From: Nostoc sp. LEGE 06077
Lineage (GTDB): Bacteria > Cyanobacteriota > Cyanobacteriia > Cyanobacteriales > Nostocaceae
Assembly: GCF_015207705.1 (NCBI RefSeq)
Contig: NZ_JADEWI010000027.1
Location: 1 to 64,000 of the forward strand
Length of the DNA stretch: 64,000 nt
Direction: 5' to 3'
Shown: piece after piece, positions 20,675 through 31,657 of the stretch
Numbering within the stretch: the stretch's first letter is position 1
How the letters are laid out: each line of letters starts with the position of its first letter
The notes under the pieces: model-generated
Database searches by the model: none
What the model was told of the DNA's origin: nothing
Seen by the model: only the letters and a program-made list of their open reading frames with translations
Made by a program: the position numbers and the translations under genes

Positions 20675-23600
20675 ATGTCGCATTTTTTGAGCAAATACGT
20701 ATCTGTAATTATAATGAATACTCAAAATTCCCCCATCCATCAAACAGTAGTTTCTCTAATAGATTTCGTGTTTCAGAAATATCATGATGAACTGGCTGTC
20801 ATTATAGAAGATCAGCAATTTACTTATGGTGAATTACAGCAGCGGACAGAACAGTTATCTCAATACTTAACAGCCCAAAATTCGCTAAAACCAAACAGTT
20901 TAGTGGGATTGTGTATCGAACCTTCTTTGGAAATGGTGATTGCAATTTGTGCCATTTTAAAAGCAGGTGCAGCTTTTGTTCCTCTTGACCCTGATTTACC
21001 TCGTCAGCGGCTCAGTTATATGATTGCTGACGCTAAATTAACCACAATTCTGACACAGCAAAAATTTGCCTTTGATATCGAGCCAGCAATGCGGCAGAGT
21101 GGTTTGGATGGACAGATGTTTTTTTTAGACACTCCTACAGTCTGGCAACCTTTAACTACATCCTCTTCATTACCTTCCGTAGAGCCTGATCAATTAGCTT
21201 ACATCATCTATACATCTGGTTCTACAGGCGTGCCTAAAGGCGTAATGCTGACCCACCAAGGGTTGCTCAATCTTGTAGAAGCTAGTTGTAACACTTTTAA
21301 TATCACGCCAGGTTTACGCTTACTTCAGTTTGCTTCTATCAGTTTTGATGCAGCAGTTTGGGAAATCTTCACAGCCTTATGTGGTGGAGCAATTTTAGTA
21401 CTTGGTGCAAGAGAGCAAATGCTTCCTGGACAACTTTTGGCAAACTTCATCACAAAACACAGCGTAAATTGGGTGATGCTACCTCCCTCTGTACTTGCAA
21501 CACTCACACCTTTCCGCAATTATTTACCTGATTTACAAATGGTGGTAGTAGGTGGTGAAGCTTGTCCTGTATCACTTGCTCAAGCCTGGGTTTCGCCACA
21601 CACACGCTTTTTCAATGCCTATGGGCCAACAGAAATAACAGTTTGTTGCACAATACATGAGTTTAAGCAACAGGATATTAGCCTGCCTATTGGTTATGCA
21701 CTACCAAACGTAGAGCTATACATTCTCAACGAAGAACTCCAAATTTGTCCTCGTGGTGAAAAGGGCGAGCTATATGTAGGTGGTATGGGAGTAGCTCAAG
21801 GCTATCTAGATAAACCGGAGATTACACATTATCGTTTTCTCGACAATCCATTTGGTGTGGGCAAAATATATAAAACGGGTGATATCGTTTACGAAGATCC
21901 ATCTCATGCAGGGCTGTTACACTATGCCGGTAGATCTGATCATCAGGTGAAAATTCGGGGTAAGCGGATAGAAATAGAAGCAATTGAAATGATACTTGCC
22001 CAACATCCTGGAGTACAGATGAATGCAGTTAAAGCAATTAGAACTACACATATAGAAAGTAGTGATGTGCCAGAAAATTATGGCGTATCGATGCTTGTAG
22101 CATATATCGTTCCCAAGGCTGGACAGTTTTTGATAGAAAAGCACCTACAACGCTTTGCCGCCGAACAACTACCAGATTATATGGTGCCTACTCGGTTTGT
22201 GTTCATGGATGAATTACCTTTGCTACCTAATCGCAGCAAAGTAGACCGAAATGCTTTACCAGAACTGCCTCAAACACCATCTTTTGTTACTGATACGATG
22301 GATAACTCTATCAAAATTGCGGTAGTTTTTGATGAAGCTTTAGAATTGCCTACGGGTACTTGCAAGCCTCACTCCAATTTCTTTGAGATGGGTGGTAGTT
22401 CACTGTGCATTGCTCATATCTTATATGGACTCGAACGCGATTTTGGTGTCACCATTCCTTCTCGTTTGATTTATGAGTATCCCACACCATCGGATGTAGC
22501 AAGATTATTAGAGCAGTTTAAACTCAAAAGCGAAAGTGTTGCTGATGATAGACACATTGACTTAAAAGCAGAAGCCGTACTTTCTCCAGATTTGAATACA
22601 TCAATTTGGCAACACCCACCACAAGCTAAATATGACTGTGCATTAATTACAGGTACGACAGGTTTTCTGGGCGCACACTTGCTTGATGAACTCTTGACAA
22701 GAGGTAGCTATAGAAAAATTTATTGCTTGATTAGGGCAGAAAGCCAAGCTATTGCAATTGAAAGGCTACGTACAACCTTCATACAATATCAGTTACCCAC
22801 AGCAAAACTGGAACGGGTAAATGTCATTAATGGCGACATCGAGCAACCACAGTTACAATTATCAACACAGTTATTTGACCAATTGGGTGAAGAAGTTGAC
22901 CAAATTTATCATGTCGCTGCTGATACTAACTATATCAAACCTTACTCACTCATCAAAAAATCTAATGTTGATGGGACTGCAAATATCCTGACTTTAGCCG
23001 CACATCGTCGTCATAAAACGCTGCATTATCTATCTACCCTCGCAGTTTATGGCTCAATCACATCATTACTGGGTATAAATGAAGTTGCAGAGGAGTTTGA
23101 TATTGATCTATGTGAAGGAATTATATCTGTAGAGTATGGCTATGTAAGGTCAAAATGGGTAGCGGAACGGATGTTGCACTCAGCCCAAGCAGAAGGATTA
23201 GCCGTTTCTCTTTACCGTCCTGGTTTTATTTCTGGACACAGACAAACCAAAGTTGCGAACCTCAATGATATGTTCTACCGCTTTGTTAGTGGTTGCATTC
23301 AGATGGGTATGTATCCAGATTTTCCCGAAAAACGTTGGGTTCCAACACCTGTAGACTATGTTGCTGAGGCGATCGCCCATCTTTCTTTGGATGCAAAATA
23401 TACAGGTGGTCAGTACAACATCCTTGTACCCCAGGAAAAGGAATTAAGTCATTTAGAAATATTTGAATACATTCAAGAGTTGGGCTATCCTCTACAAAAG
23501 ATTTCTCCCAAAAACTGGTTGAATTCTCTCTCTACTTTATCAACAACGAATCCCTTACATCCATTGATTTCATTCTTTCAAGAGAAAGTATATCAAGACC

Positions 23601-23788
23601 GTAGCACTATTTTAGAGGTACACCATCGCACTCCCAACTTTCAAACAGAAAACGTCCTTCATGCTATTCAGGGGACTAATATTGAGTGTCCAACAATAGA
23701 TAAGAATCTCATTAGACAATACTTACCCAACTTTGATAAAAATTTCTCGACTAAACATCTCCAAGATACAGCATCCCTAAACTATTAG
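20675..23788 (+). CDS. NRPS-like A-PCP-reductase enzyme
   Basis: A 1037-residue one-module enzyme that should activate an amino or carboxylic acid as the AMP ester, load it on a carrier and release it by NAD(P)H reduction as an aldehyde or alcohol. The A domain (about 20-530) has A3 YTSGSTGVPKG (~175), A5 NAYGPTE (~313) and A8 near 418; A10 is NRSKVDRNALP. The carrier serine is in MGGSSL (~572). The reductase has TGTTGFLGAHLL (~656) and YVRSKWVAERM (~823). There is no condensation domain. My hand reading of the pocket code is about D-A-W-M-V-G-A-V-C-K, nearest to aromatic pockets. The start could also be ATG 20714; neither has a clear ribosome site. A terminator follows, so it is a lone gene. 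Confidence 0.9.
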   Translation: MSHFLSKYVSVIIMNTQNSPIHQTVVSLIDFVFQKYHDELAVIIEDQQFTYGELQQRTEQLSQYLTAQNSLKPNSLVGLCIEPSLEMVIAICAILKAGAAFVPLDPDLPRQRLSYMIADAKLTTILTQQKFAFDIEPAMRQSGLDGQMFFLDTPTVWQPLTTSSSLPSVEPDQLAYIIYTSGSTGVPKGVMLTHQGLLNLVEASCNTFNITPGLRLLQFASISFDAAVWEIFTALCGGAILVLGAREQMLPGQLLANFITKHSVNWVMLPPSVLATLTPFRNYLPDLQMVVVGGEACPVSLAQAWVSPHTRFFNAYGPTEITVCCTIHEFKQQDISLPIGYALPNVELYILNEELQICPRGEKGELYVGGMGVAQGYLDKPEITHYRFLDNPFGVGKIYKTGDIVYEDPSHAGLLHYAGRSDHQVKIRGKRIEIEAIEMILAQHPGVQMNAVKAIRTTHIESSDVPENYGVSMLVAYIVPKAGQFLIEKHLQRFAAEQLPDYMVPTRFVFMDELPLLPNRSKVDRNALPELPQTPSFVTDTMDNSIKIAVVFDEALELPTGTCKPHSNFFEMGGSSLCIAHILYGLERDFGVTIPSRLIYEYPTPSDVARLLEQFKLKSESVADDRHIDLKAEAVLSPDLNTSIWQHPPQAKYDCALITGTTGFLGAHLLDELLTRGSYRKIYCLIRAESQAIAIERLRTTFIQYQLPTAKLERVNVINGDIEQPQLQLSTQLFDQLGEEVDQIYHVAADTNYIKPYSLIKKSNVDGTANILTLAAHRRHKTLHYLSTLAVYGSITSLLGINEVAEEFDIDLCEGIISVEYGYVRSKWVAERMLHSAQAEGLAVSLYRPGFISGHRQTKVANLNDMFYRFVSGCIQMGMYPDFPEKRWVPTPVDYVAEAIAHLSLDAKYTGGQYNILVPQEKELSHLEIFEYIQELGYPLQKISPKNWLNSLSTLSTTNPLHPLISFFQEKVYQDRSTILEVHHRTPNFQTENVLHAIQGTNIECPTIDKNLIRQYLPNFDKNFSTKHLQDTASLNY

Positions 23789-23797
23789 GATAAAATT

Positions 23798-23830
23798 AGA
23801 TTCCCGATTTTTCTCATAAGTCGGGAATCT
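23798..23830 (+). terminator. Terminator after the NRPS-like gene
   Basis: The stem is AGATTCCCGA (23798-23807) and TCGGGAATCT (23821-23830) with a 13-nt loop. It lies 10 nt after the stop codon and is followed by a moderately T-rich stretch. Confidence 0.7.
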
Positions 23831-24011
23831 GAAAACTTCATTTTCTTAAATGAATAGGCTGACTAGAGTATGAAATCCTTAATTTATGCCTCAATCAAAC
23901 AATAGTGAACTTTTTTAACTATTTTTTATTGATTGCCAAATGCTGAGGCTACATCTGGTATCTTTATTCCTAATTTATCCTTCGACTACTATATTCATCA
24001 GGGTAATATAA

Positions 24012-27000
24012 ATGCTAACAGCAGACTTAATTTCTGGATATGACTTAACCGAAATGCTCCATGAAGGAGATGATACGATTATTTATCGTGCTAGATCGGA
24101 ATATAACAAACAATCGATTATTCTGAAAATCCTGAAAGCAGATTATCCCTCCATAGATGCGATCGCGCGTCTGAGACATGAATACAAAATTACAGAAAAC
24201 CTAGATTTGGTCGGCGTTGTCAAAGTTTTAAGGCTAGAAACCCACAAAAATCGGTTAGCGATTGTATTTGAAGATATCAATGGCTACTCTTTAAAACAAT
24301 TGCTAAGTCAAGGTAGGCAAGACTTAAATAGTTTTATTCGCATTGCCATTCAACTCGCAAAAGCTCTAGTATCTGTACATGATTGTCAGATTATTCATAA
24401 AGATATTAAACCTGCCAATATAATCATTAACCCAGAAACTGGGGTTGTCAAACTCACTGATTTTAGTATTGCCTCACGTTTAGATAAAGAAATAACCCAA
24501 CTAGCTAACCCCAACCAACTAGAAGGCACTCTGGTTTATATGTCCCCAGAACAAACAGGGAGAATGAACCGTAACCTTGACTATCGCAGCGATTTTTATT
24601 CTCTTGGGGTGACTTTCTATGAAATGCTTACCGAGCAGTTACCTTTTCAAAGCAATGACCCCCTAGAGTTAGTTTACTCTCATATTGCTAAAGAACCTAC
24701 AGACATTGAATTATTAAACCCTGAAATTCCTAGTGCCATATCGTCTCTAGTCAAGAAACTTATGGCAAAAAATGCTGAAGATCGTTACCAAACAGCTAAA
24801 GGATTATTAGCAGATTTACAAATCTGTCAAGAACAGTTAGAAACAACAGGCGAAATTATTGACTTCACACCTGGTCGTTTAGATGTTTTAAGTCAATTAC
24901 TCATTCCCCAAAAGCTTTATGGTCGAGAAACTCAAGTTAATTCACTTTTAGAAGCTTTTGAGCGAGTAAGTAAAGGTAAGGGTGAGCTTATCTTAGTTTC
25001 TGGTTATTCAGGAATTGGTAAATCTTCTGTAGTCAATGAAGTTAATAAACCCATCACTCGTGCTAAAGGCTTTTTCATTAGTGGTAAATTTGACCAGTTT
25101 CAACGTAATGTTCCCTATGTTTCGTTGATTCAGGCTTTTAGTTCATTAATGCGGCAATTACTTACAGAAGATGATGCTAAGTTTGAAGTATGGCGACGGA
25201 AAATCTTAGCAGCTGTTAAATCCTATGGAAAAGTTATTATTGATGTAATTCCCGAAGTGGAATTGGTCATCGGTAAACAACCAGAAGTCGCTCAACTAAA
25301 CGCAGCAGAATCACAAAATCGCTTCAATCGTGTTTTTACAGACTTTATCCGCATTTTTGCCACCAAAGATCATCCTTTAGTCATCTTTTTAGATGACTTA
25401 CAATGGGCTGATTCCGGTACTCTCAAGTTAATCCAATTACTAATTACTGACCAGCAAACTAAATATTTACTTTTAATTGGTGCTTATCGAAATAATGAAG
25501 TTAGTATTACACATCCTTTAATTCAAACAATAAAAGACATTAATAAAAATCATAATATTGTCAATAATATTATCTTACAAGCTCTATCTGTTAATGACTT
25601 TCATCAATTAATTGCTGACACACTGAATGAAAATTCATTAAAAATCAAACCATTAGTAGATTTACTCTACAATAAAACGGCAGGAAACCCATTTTTTCTA
25701 ACACAGTTATTACTATCATTACATCAAGAAAATCTATTTAATTTCAACTTTAACACTGGTTCATGGCAGTGGAATATAGACAAAATCCAAACAATTGGAA
25801 TTATTGATCAACGCATTGTAGAATTAATCGCCAGCAGAATTAAAAACCTACCGATAGCCACGCAAGCAATATTAAAACTAGCAGCTTGTATTGGTAATAG
25901 ATTTTCGCTAGATATCTTGTCTATTGTTAGTGGTAAATCTCCAACTGTTGCTGCAACTGAGCTTTACGCAGCATTACAATGTGGATTAATTTTACCTTTG
26001 AGTGATGCTTATCGCATACCGTTAGTTTTTGAACAGGAAGAGTCTGTAAAATTAACTTTTGATTCTCAAAAGATTAGTTATAAATTTTTACACGATCGCA
26101 TTCAACAAGCTGCTTATTCATTAATTCCTGAAAATAAAAAACAAGAAACGCATTTACAAATAGGTCGTTTGTTACTAAAACAAACAACAAATAAATCATT
26201 GTTGGAAAATATTTTAGATATTGTTAATCAACTGAATGTTGGTTGGGATTTATTAACTCAAGAATCTGAAAAATATGAACTAGTAAAACTGAATCTGATC
26301 GCTGGTAAAAAAGCAAAATCTGCCACTGCATATGAGGCTGCCGCAAGATATTTGAATACAGGGCTAAAACTTTTGGCAGCAGATAGCTGGCAAAAACACT
26401 ATGAATTAACCTTGAATTTATATACTGAGACTACAGAAATAGAGTACTTAAATGGTAATTTTGAGCAAGCAAGTCATTTAGGAAATCTTGCTTTGAATCA
26501 AGCCAATAGTATTTTAGATAAAGTTAAGTTGTATGAAGTGAAAATGCTGACTTACATGGCACAGAATCAGATGCCAGAAGTTTTAGAAATTGGTGTACAA
26601 TCTCTGAGAGAATTAGGCGTAATCTTGCCAAAAAATCCTACACAATTACATGTTGTATCAGCATTAATTCAGACAAAAATAGCATTAATAGGTAAACCGA
26701 TAGAAAAGTTAGCATTATTACCTGATATGTCTGATCCTGATAAACTAGCAGCGATGCAAATCTTGTTGCAAATTGTACCAGCTGCTAGTCAGGCAGGCTC
26801 TTTTCTATTTGTATTATCCGTATTGGCAATGGTTAGGTTATCTATCAAATATGGTAAATCACCTGCTTCGGCTTATAGTTATGCTGCTTACGGCACTATT
26901 TTAACTGACAAATTTAACCAAGTTGAAACAGGATATCAATTAGGTAATTTGGCAGTAGATTTACTCTCCAATACAAATGATAATTCGCTCAAAGCTACAG

Positions 27001-29402
27001 TTTACTTCGTTCATAATGGAACAATTAGCTTTTATAAAGAACATTTGAAAGAAACAATCGCGCCACTTTTAGAAGGGATGCAGAGTGGAATAGAATCAGG
27101 AAACATTGAAAATGCTGGTTATTGTGCTGTAATTGCTGGTTATCATGCGTTACTTTCTGGAGAAAATTTGGAATCGGTAGATCAAAAAATCTCTGGCTAT
27201 GTTGATTTAATGCAGAAGTTAAAGCTGGAATCTCTAGCAGCTGCTACCAGCCTTTTTAGACAAGCAGCTTTAAATTTGCAAGCTAAGTCATCGCAAAAAT
27301 CTGCTTTAATTGGGGATGCTTTTGATGAAATTACAATGGCATCAGCATTATTAAAGAATTATTCTTTTAAAGGTTTTTATTATGGATGTAAAACCATAAT
27401 TTGTTATTTATTTAATGATTATGAACTAGCAATAGAAAATGCTGTGTTAGCAGAAAAGACTCATGCTGATAACGTGGGATTACTGATTTATGTTGCTAAT
27501 AATTTTTATCATTCTTTAGCTCTCGCAGCACTCTGTAATCAAGCTTTACCTCTACAAAAAAAGCAATATTTAAAGCAAATAGCTGTTAATCAAAAGCAAA
27601 TGAAAAAGTGGGCTACACAAGCACCATGTAACTTCCAACACAAATATGATCTAGTAGAAGCAGAAACAGCTAAAGTGTTGGGTAAATTACAAGTAGCAAT
27701 AGACCTGTATGATAGTGCTATTGCAGGAGCCAAGAAAAATGCTTATATCGCAGAAGAAGCTTTAGGGAATGAACTAGCAGCTAAATGCTATCTAGATTTT
27801 GGTAAAGAAAAAATTGCCAAAATGTATATGACTGAAGCTTATTATGCTTATATTCATTGGGGGGCTATAGCGAAAGTTAAATACTTAGATGAACATTATA
27901 ATCATTTAATTATTCGTAGTATCAATCGGAAACAGTCAGCAATAGATGTTACCAGAACGATCGCTACAACAAAAATTAACTATGCAGGAACTACAAGTAG
28001 CAACGAAGGAGTTTTAGATTTAGCGACAATACTTAAAGCTTCACAAGCAATTAGTAGTGAAATAGTTCTAGATAAACTGCTAGAAACGCTTTTGCGGATA
28101 ATTCTTGAAAATGCTGCTGCACAAAAGGGTTGTCTGATTTTACTTAAAGATAATGAATTATTTATAGAAGCTATCAATAGTATAGATAGTGACTCGATTA
28201 TTCTGCAATCAACTCCCATAAAAACAAGTGAAGATATTCCAATTTCTATAGTTGAATATGTTGCGAGAACTCAAGAAGTTTTAGTAATCAATGATGTTTT
28301 TACTGAGTCTATTTATCAAACAAATACTTATATCCAAAGGCAGAGGCCAATATCGATATTATGTAACCCTATCTTTTATCAGGGTAAATTTATTGGCATT
28401 TTGTATTTAGAAAATAAACTAATTGCCGGAGCCTTCACCAAAGAAAATATTAATATTTTGAATTTAATTACATCTCAAGCAGCTATTTCTTTAGAGAATT
28501 CTCGGCTATATCAACAATCCCAAAACTACGCTAAACAATTAGAATCTTCCTTATCTGATTTAAAGGAAATGCAACTGCAATTAGTGCAGAGTGAAAAAAT
28601 GTCTACTTTGGGTAATTTAGTCTCAGGGATAGCACATGAAATTAATAATCCTATCGGGTTTATTATTGGTAATTTAAAACCTGCGAGTGAATATATTCAA
28701 GACTTATTAAAGGTAATTGATTTGTATGAACATCACTATCCTCAACCAGTAGGAGAAATTACAAAAACTTTGCAAGAAGTAGATGTGGAATATGTGCGGG
28801 AAGACTTACCTAAACTAATTGCTTCGATGCAAGAAGGAATCAACCGTATTTATGATGTCAGCCTAAGTTTACGAACATTCTCTAGAGGAGATACTCAAAA
28901 ACCCAGTATTTGCAATCTTCATGAAATTGTAGATAGTACAATTTTAATTCTCAAGCACCGTTTGAAAGCTTCACAAGCTCGTCCAGCTATTGAAGTTGTC
29001 AAAAACTATGATGATATACCACTAGTACGGTGTTTTCCTGGTCAACTGAGTCAAGTATTTATGAATTTGATAGCCAATGCGATTGATGCTTTGGAAGAGT
29101 CAAATATAGGACACAATATCGATGAGATAAAAGCTCATCCTAACCGCATTACCCTCACGACCAAACTCAATGAAGAGCAGAAGAGTGTATTAATCCGAAT
29201 TAAAGATAATGGCATAGGAATGACTCATGAAGTTAAGCAGAAAATTTTTGATCACCTGTTTACTACTAAACCAGTAGGTAAAGGAACAGGTTTGGGATTA
29301 GCGATCGCTCGTCAAATTATCATTGAAAAACATGGTGGAAGTATTGAGGTGAATTCCCTCACTGGACAAGGAACAGAGTTTGTCATCCATTTACCGATAT
29401 AA
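24012..29402 (+). CDS. Ser/Thr kinase-AAA-GAF-histidine kinase giant
   Basis: A 1796-residue dual kinase of the type frequent in Nostocales. The Ser/Thr kinase domain (about 8-270) has catalytic HKDIKPANI; DFG is here DFS. The AAA/STAND-like ATPase has SGYSGIGKSS (~330) and FLDDLQWAD (~455). A long helical, TPR-like middle part follows (about 700-1300), then a GAF domain (about 1335-1490) and a short coiled coil. The histidine kinase core has the phospho-His box GIAHEINNP (~1540), N box NLIANAID (~1682), and DNGIGM and GKGTGLGLA. The HKD and DFS variants may lower but need not abolish Ser/Thr kinase activity. No response regulator gene is adjacent. It starts at ATG 24012. Confidence 0.92.
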   Translation: MLTADLISGYDLTEMLHEGDDTIIYRARSEYNKQSIILKILKADYPSIDAIARLRHEYKITENLDLVGVVKVLRLETHKNRLAIVFEDINGYSLKQLLSQGRQDLNSFIRIAIQLAKALVSVHDCQIIHKDIKPANIIINPETGVVKLTDFSIASRLDKEITQLANPNQLEGTLVYMSPEQTGRMNRNLDYRSDFYSLGVTFYEMLTEQLPFQSNDPLELVYSHIAKEPTDIELLNPEIPSAISSLVKKLMAKNAEDRYQTAKGLLADLQICQEQLETTGEIIDFTPGRLDVLSQLLIPQKLYGRETQVNSLLEAFERVSKGKGELILVSGYSGIGKSSVVNEVNKPITRAKGFFISGKFDQFQRNVPYVSLIQAFSSLMRQLLTEDDAKFEVWRRKILAAVKSYGKVIIDVIPEVELVIGKQPEVAQLNAAESQNRFNRVFTDFIRIFATKDHPLVIFLDDLQWADSGTLKLIQLLITDQQTKYLLLIGAYRNNEVSITHPLIQTIKDINKNHNIVNNIILQALSVNDFHQLIADTLNENSLKIKPLVDLLYNKTAGNPFFLTQLLLSLHQENLFNFNFNTGSWQWNIDKIQTIGIIDQRIVELIASRIKNLPIATQAILKLAACIGNRFSLDILSIVSGKSPTVAATELYAALQCGLILPLSDAYRIPLVFEQEESVKLTFDSQKISYKFLHDRIQQAAYSLIPENKKQETHLQIGRLLLKQTTNKSLLENILDIVNQLNVGWDLLTQESEKYELVKLNLIAGKKAKSATAYEAAARYLNTGLKLLAADSWQKHYELTLNLYTETTEIEYLNGNFEQASHLGNLALNQANSILDKVKLYEVKMLTYMAQNQMPEVLEIGVQSLRELGVILPKNPTQLHVVSALIQTKIALIGKPIEKLALLPDMSDPDKLAAMQILLQIVPAASQAGSFLFVLSVLAMVRLSIKYGKSPASAYSYAAYGTILTDKFNQVETGYQLGNLAVDLLSNTNDNSLKATVYFVHNGTISFYKEHLKETIAPLLEGMQSGIESGNIENAGYCAVIAGYHALLSGENLESVDQKISGYVDLMQKLKLESLAAATSLFRQAALNLQAKSSQKSALIGDAFDEITMASALLKNYSFKGFYYGCKTIICYLFNDYELAIENAVLAEKTHADNVGLLIYVANNFYHSLALAALCNQALPLQKKQYLKQIAVNQKQMKKWATQAPCNFQHKYDLVEAETAKVLGKLQVAIDLYDSAIAGAKKNAYIAEEALGNELAAKCYLDFGKEKIAKMYMTEAYYAYIHWGAIAKVKYLDEHYNHLIIRSINRKQSAIDVTRTIATTKINYAGTTSSNEGVLDLATILKASQAISSEIVLDKLLETLLRIILENAAAQKGCLILLKDNELFIEAINSIDSDSIILQSTPIKTSEDIPISIVEYVARTQEVLVINDVFTESIYQTNTYIQRQRPISILCNPIFYQGKFIGILYLENKLIAGAFTKENINILNLITSQAAISLENSRLYQQSQNYAKQLESSLSDLKEMQLQLVQSEKMSTLGNLVSGIAHEINNPIGFIIGNLKPASEYIQDLLKVIDLYEHHYPQPVGEITKTLQEVDVEYVREDLPKLIASMQEGINRIYDVSLSLRTFSRGDTQKPSICNLHEIVDSTILILKHRLKASQARPAIEVVKNYDDIPLVRCFPGQLSQVFMNLIANAIDALEESNIGHNIDEIKAHPNRITLTTKLNEEQKSVLIRIKDNGIGMTHEVKQKIFDHLFTTKPVGKGTGLGLAIARQIIIEKHGGSIEVNSLTGQGTEFVIHLPI

Positions 29403-29495
29403 ATAGACTTCCTCACAAAATCCTCAACTTTCTGCCATGAACCACCAAACAATTAATCTATGCGCTATATAAATGTAACCCTAATAGTCATTTAG

Positions 29496-29536
29496 CCACG
29501 GGAGGGCAGAGAAAACTAGCTTTAATCCTCCTGTGG
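29496..29536 (+). repeat. Stable hairpin in intergenic region
   Basis: CCACGGGAGG (29496-29505) pairs with CCTCCTGTGG (29527-29536) with one G-U pair and a 21-nt loop. There is no T tract behind it. It may be the 5' structure of a small RNA that ends at 29730. Confidence 0.45.
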
Positions 29537-29699
29537 CAAGTGGGTTCCTAGTTGTCTACATTAATGTAAATAATTTATAACTTATTCTGACATTAAGATA
29601 TCAACTTGCTAATATGAGGTTACACTCGTCAAATAATATTTCATAAAAACTCACTTTTGAAATCCTCAATTATTCTCTAATACTCAGTGATTAATTTTG

Positions 29700-29730
29700 A
29701 AGATACTTTGCTTGAAAAGTATCTTTTTTA
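29700..29730 (+). terminator. Rho-independent terminator without an adjacent gene
   Basis: AAGATACTTT (29700-29709) and AAAGTATCTT (29716-29725) form a perfect stem with a 6-nt loop, followed by TTTTATTG. It reads rightward. Confidence 0.75.
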
Positions 29731-29886
29731 TTGTGAATAACTTTACGCTTAACTTGCACATCTTCAAACCCTTATATAGTCAATCAATTAGTGAGGTATT
29801 CTGACTCATAACTTCTAGATTATTCTTCAATTAGCCATCAAATAGCTGCGTCACGAAAGATTTGGAAAAATTTGGCAGCAAAATTC

Positions 29887-29923
29887 AAGCGATCGCCTGG
29901 ATGGGTAGTCTGGGCGATCGCTT
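29887..29923. repeat. Inverted pair of HIP1 sites
   Basis: AAGCGATCGCC (29887-29897) and GGCGATCGCTT (29913-29923) form a perfect 11-bp stem with a 15-nt loop. Each arm contains one HIP1 octamer. Confidence 0.65.
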
Positions 29924-30134
29924 CTGAGTTTATTTGATGATTACTTGGCAATGAAACTAGCTTCCTGGGGGTGTCTGGTAAGTGCTATACCAGTTGATGT
30001 ATTAACATTCCCGCGGAAAAACTTGTGTGTACACCATAGCCAAACAAAGGGTGACTTGAGAGATTTTAGTTTTAGTCTAGATTTTTACTCAGCGATTCAA
30101 TATAAGATCTAAAATTTACTATTGCAAAATCACA

Positions 30135-31526
30135 ATGGCAGACCTAACTCCTAATTCTAGTTTTAGTTTGACCCTACGCTTGCAGATTCCTAACCGTGTG
30201 GGGATGTTAGCCTCTGTAACACAAGCGATCGCCACCAGTGGTGGTAATCTTGGTCAAATAGACTTAATTGAGCAAACCCGTCAAGAATCTACTCGTGATC
30301 TGACTGTTGATGCTGCTAGTACAGAACACGCTGAGACTATTGTCCAAACCATCAAAGCACTCCCAAATATCAAATTGCTGGATGTTTACGATCGCACTTT
30401 TAACTTACACCGTGGTGGCAAAATTAGCATTACCAGCCGCATCGCCTTAAAAAGTGTTTCTGATTTAGCAATGGCTTATACTCCCGGTGTAGGGCGGATT
30501 TGTAAAGCGATCGCCGAAAATCCAGAGGAAGTTTACAATCTGACAATTAAACAAAACACTGTCGCCATTGTTACCGATGGTAGTGCTGTTTTAGGATTGG
30601 GCAATCTCGGCCCAGCGGCGGCTTTACCTGTGATGGAAGGCAAAGCTATGCTATTCAAAGAATTTGCCGGCATAGATGCTTTTCCGATCTGCCTAGCTAC
30701 GCAAAATACCGATGAGATTGTTCAGGCTGTTAAACAAATCGCACCTGTGTTTGGGGGTGTGAATTTAGAAGATATTGCTGCACCTCGCTGCTTTGAAATA
30801 GAACAAAGATTGCGTCAGGAATTGGATATTCCCGTATTTCATGATGACCAACATGGTACCGCAATTGTGACTTTAGCCGCGTTATACAATTCTCTCAAAT
30901 TAGTCCACAAATCAATGGCAGACATCCGCATTGTGATTAACGGTGCTGGTGCTGCGGGTGTAGCGATCGCGCGGTTGTTGCGAAAAGCTGGGGCGCAAAC
31001 CATTTTGATGTGTGACTCCAAAGGTATTCTGTCTACCAGCCGCACAGATTTGACCGAAGAAAAACAAGAATTCGCCGTCAAAGCCCAAGGTACCTTAGCT
31101 GGCGCAATGCAAGGTGCAGATGTGTTCATCGGTGTCAGCGCCCCAGGAGTATTAACCCCGGAAATGGTACAAGCAATGGCTAAAGACCCCATTGTGTTTG
31201 CAATGGCCAATCCAATTCCCGAAATTCAGCCAGAATTAGTTAGCAAAACCGTGGCGATCATGGCGACAGGACGCAGCGATTACCCAAATCAAATCAATAA
31301 TGTGTTGGCTTTTCCGGGAGTGTTTCGTGGGGCTTTAGATTGTCGCGCTAAAGAAATTACTACCACCATGTATTTAGAAGCTGCTAGTGCGATCGCTTCT
31401 TTAGTCAACCCAGCCGATTTAAATCCCGAACATATTATTCCTTCTGTGTTTGATGCGCGTGTTGCTCCGGCTGTGGCGGCTGCGGTACAAAGGGCAGCCC
31501 GTGAAGAAGGTATTGCCAAGAGTTGA
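30135..31526 (+). CDS. NAD(P)-dependent malic enzyme with ACT domain
   Basis: This enzyme converts malate to pyruvate and CO2 with reduction of NAD(P). The 463-residue protein begins with an ACT domain (about 10-90; [17 protein letters not shown]), which suggests control by a small-molecule ligand. The malic enzyme core follows ([31 protein letters not shown]). The nucleotide-binding segment is [15 protein letters not shown] (~269-283). This short bacterial form lacks the C-terminal phosphotransacetylase domain. It starts at ATG 30135 and is likely monocistronic. Confidence 0.92.
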   Translation: MADLTPNSSFSLTLRLQIPNRVGMLASVTQAIATSGGNLGQIDLIEQTRQESTRDLTVDAASTEHAETIVQTIKALPNIKLLDVYDRTFNLHRGGKISITSRIALKSVSDLAMAYTPGVGRICKAIAENPEEVYNLTIKQNTVAIVTDGSAVLGLGNLGPAAALPVMEGKAMLFKEFAGIDAFPICLATQNTDEIVQAVKQIAPVFGGVNLEDIAAPRCFEIEQRLRQELDIPVFHDDQHGTAIVTLAALYNSLKLVHKSMADIRIVINGAGAAGVAIARLLRKAGAQTILMCDSKGILSTSRTDLTEEKQEFAVKAQGTLAGAMQGADVFIGVSAPGVLTPEMVQAMAKDPIVFAMANPIPEIQPELVSKTVAIMATGRSDYPNQINNVLAFPGVFRGALDCRAKEITTTMYLEAASAIASLVNPADLNPEHIIPSVFDARVAPAVAAAVQRAAREEGIAKS

Positions 31527-31584
31527 GTATAATTCTTGTGGGATAGGCAACTTGCCTATCTCCCAAATGCAAACAACAGGGGAA

Positions 31585-31640
31585 TAAATTAACCGCCGTA
31601 GACGCGAAGCGGCTTCCCGTAAGGTTGTACGTAGATAGAC
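31585..31640. repeat. Dispersed repeat (GTAGACGCGAAGCGGCTTCC type)
   Basis: The spacer between the malic enzyme and PhoD-like genes contains GTAGACGCGAAGCGGCTTCC, a short partly self-complementary GC-rich sequence. I recognise it as a common dispersed element of Nostoc-type genomes. Confidence 0.55.
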
Positions 31641-31657
31641 GCAGATAAAGTTCACTC

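Larger units (their letters stand above)
29403..30134. other. Intergenic region with several RNA-like structures
   Basis: About 730 bp without a gene. It holds a 10-bp hairpin (29496-29536), a good terminator (29700-29730) and a HIP1-based hairpin (29887-29923). The terminator is 298 nt past the kinase stop, so an independent small RNA is possible. Confidence 0.5.
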
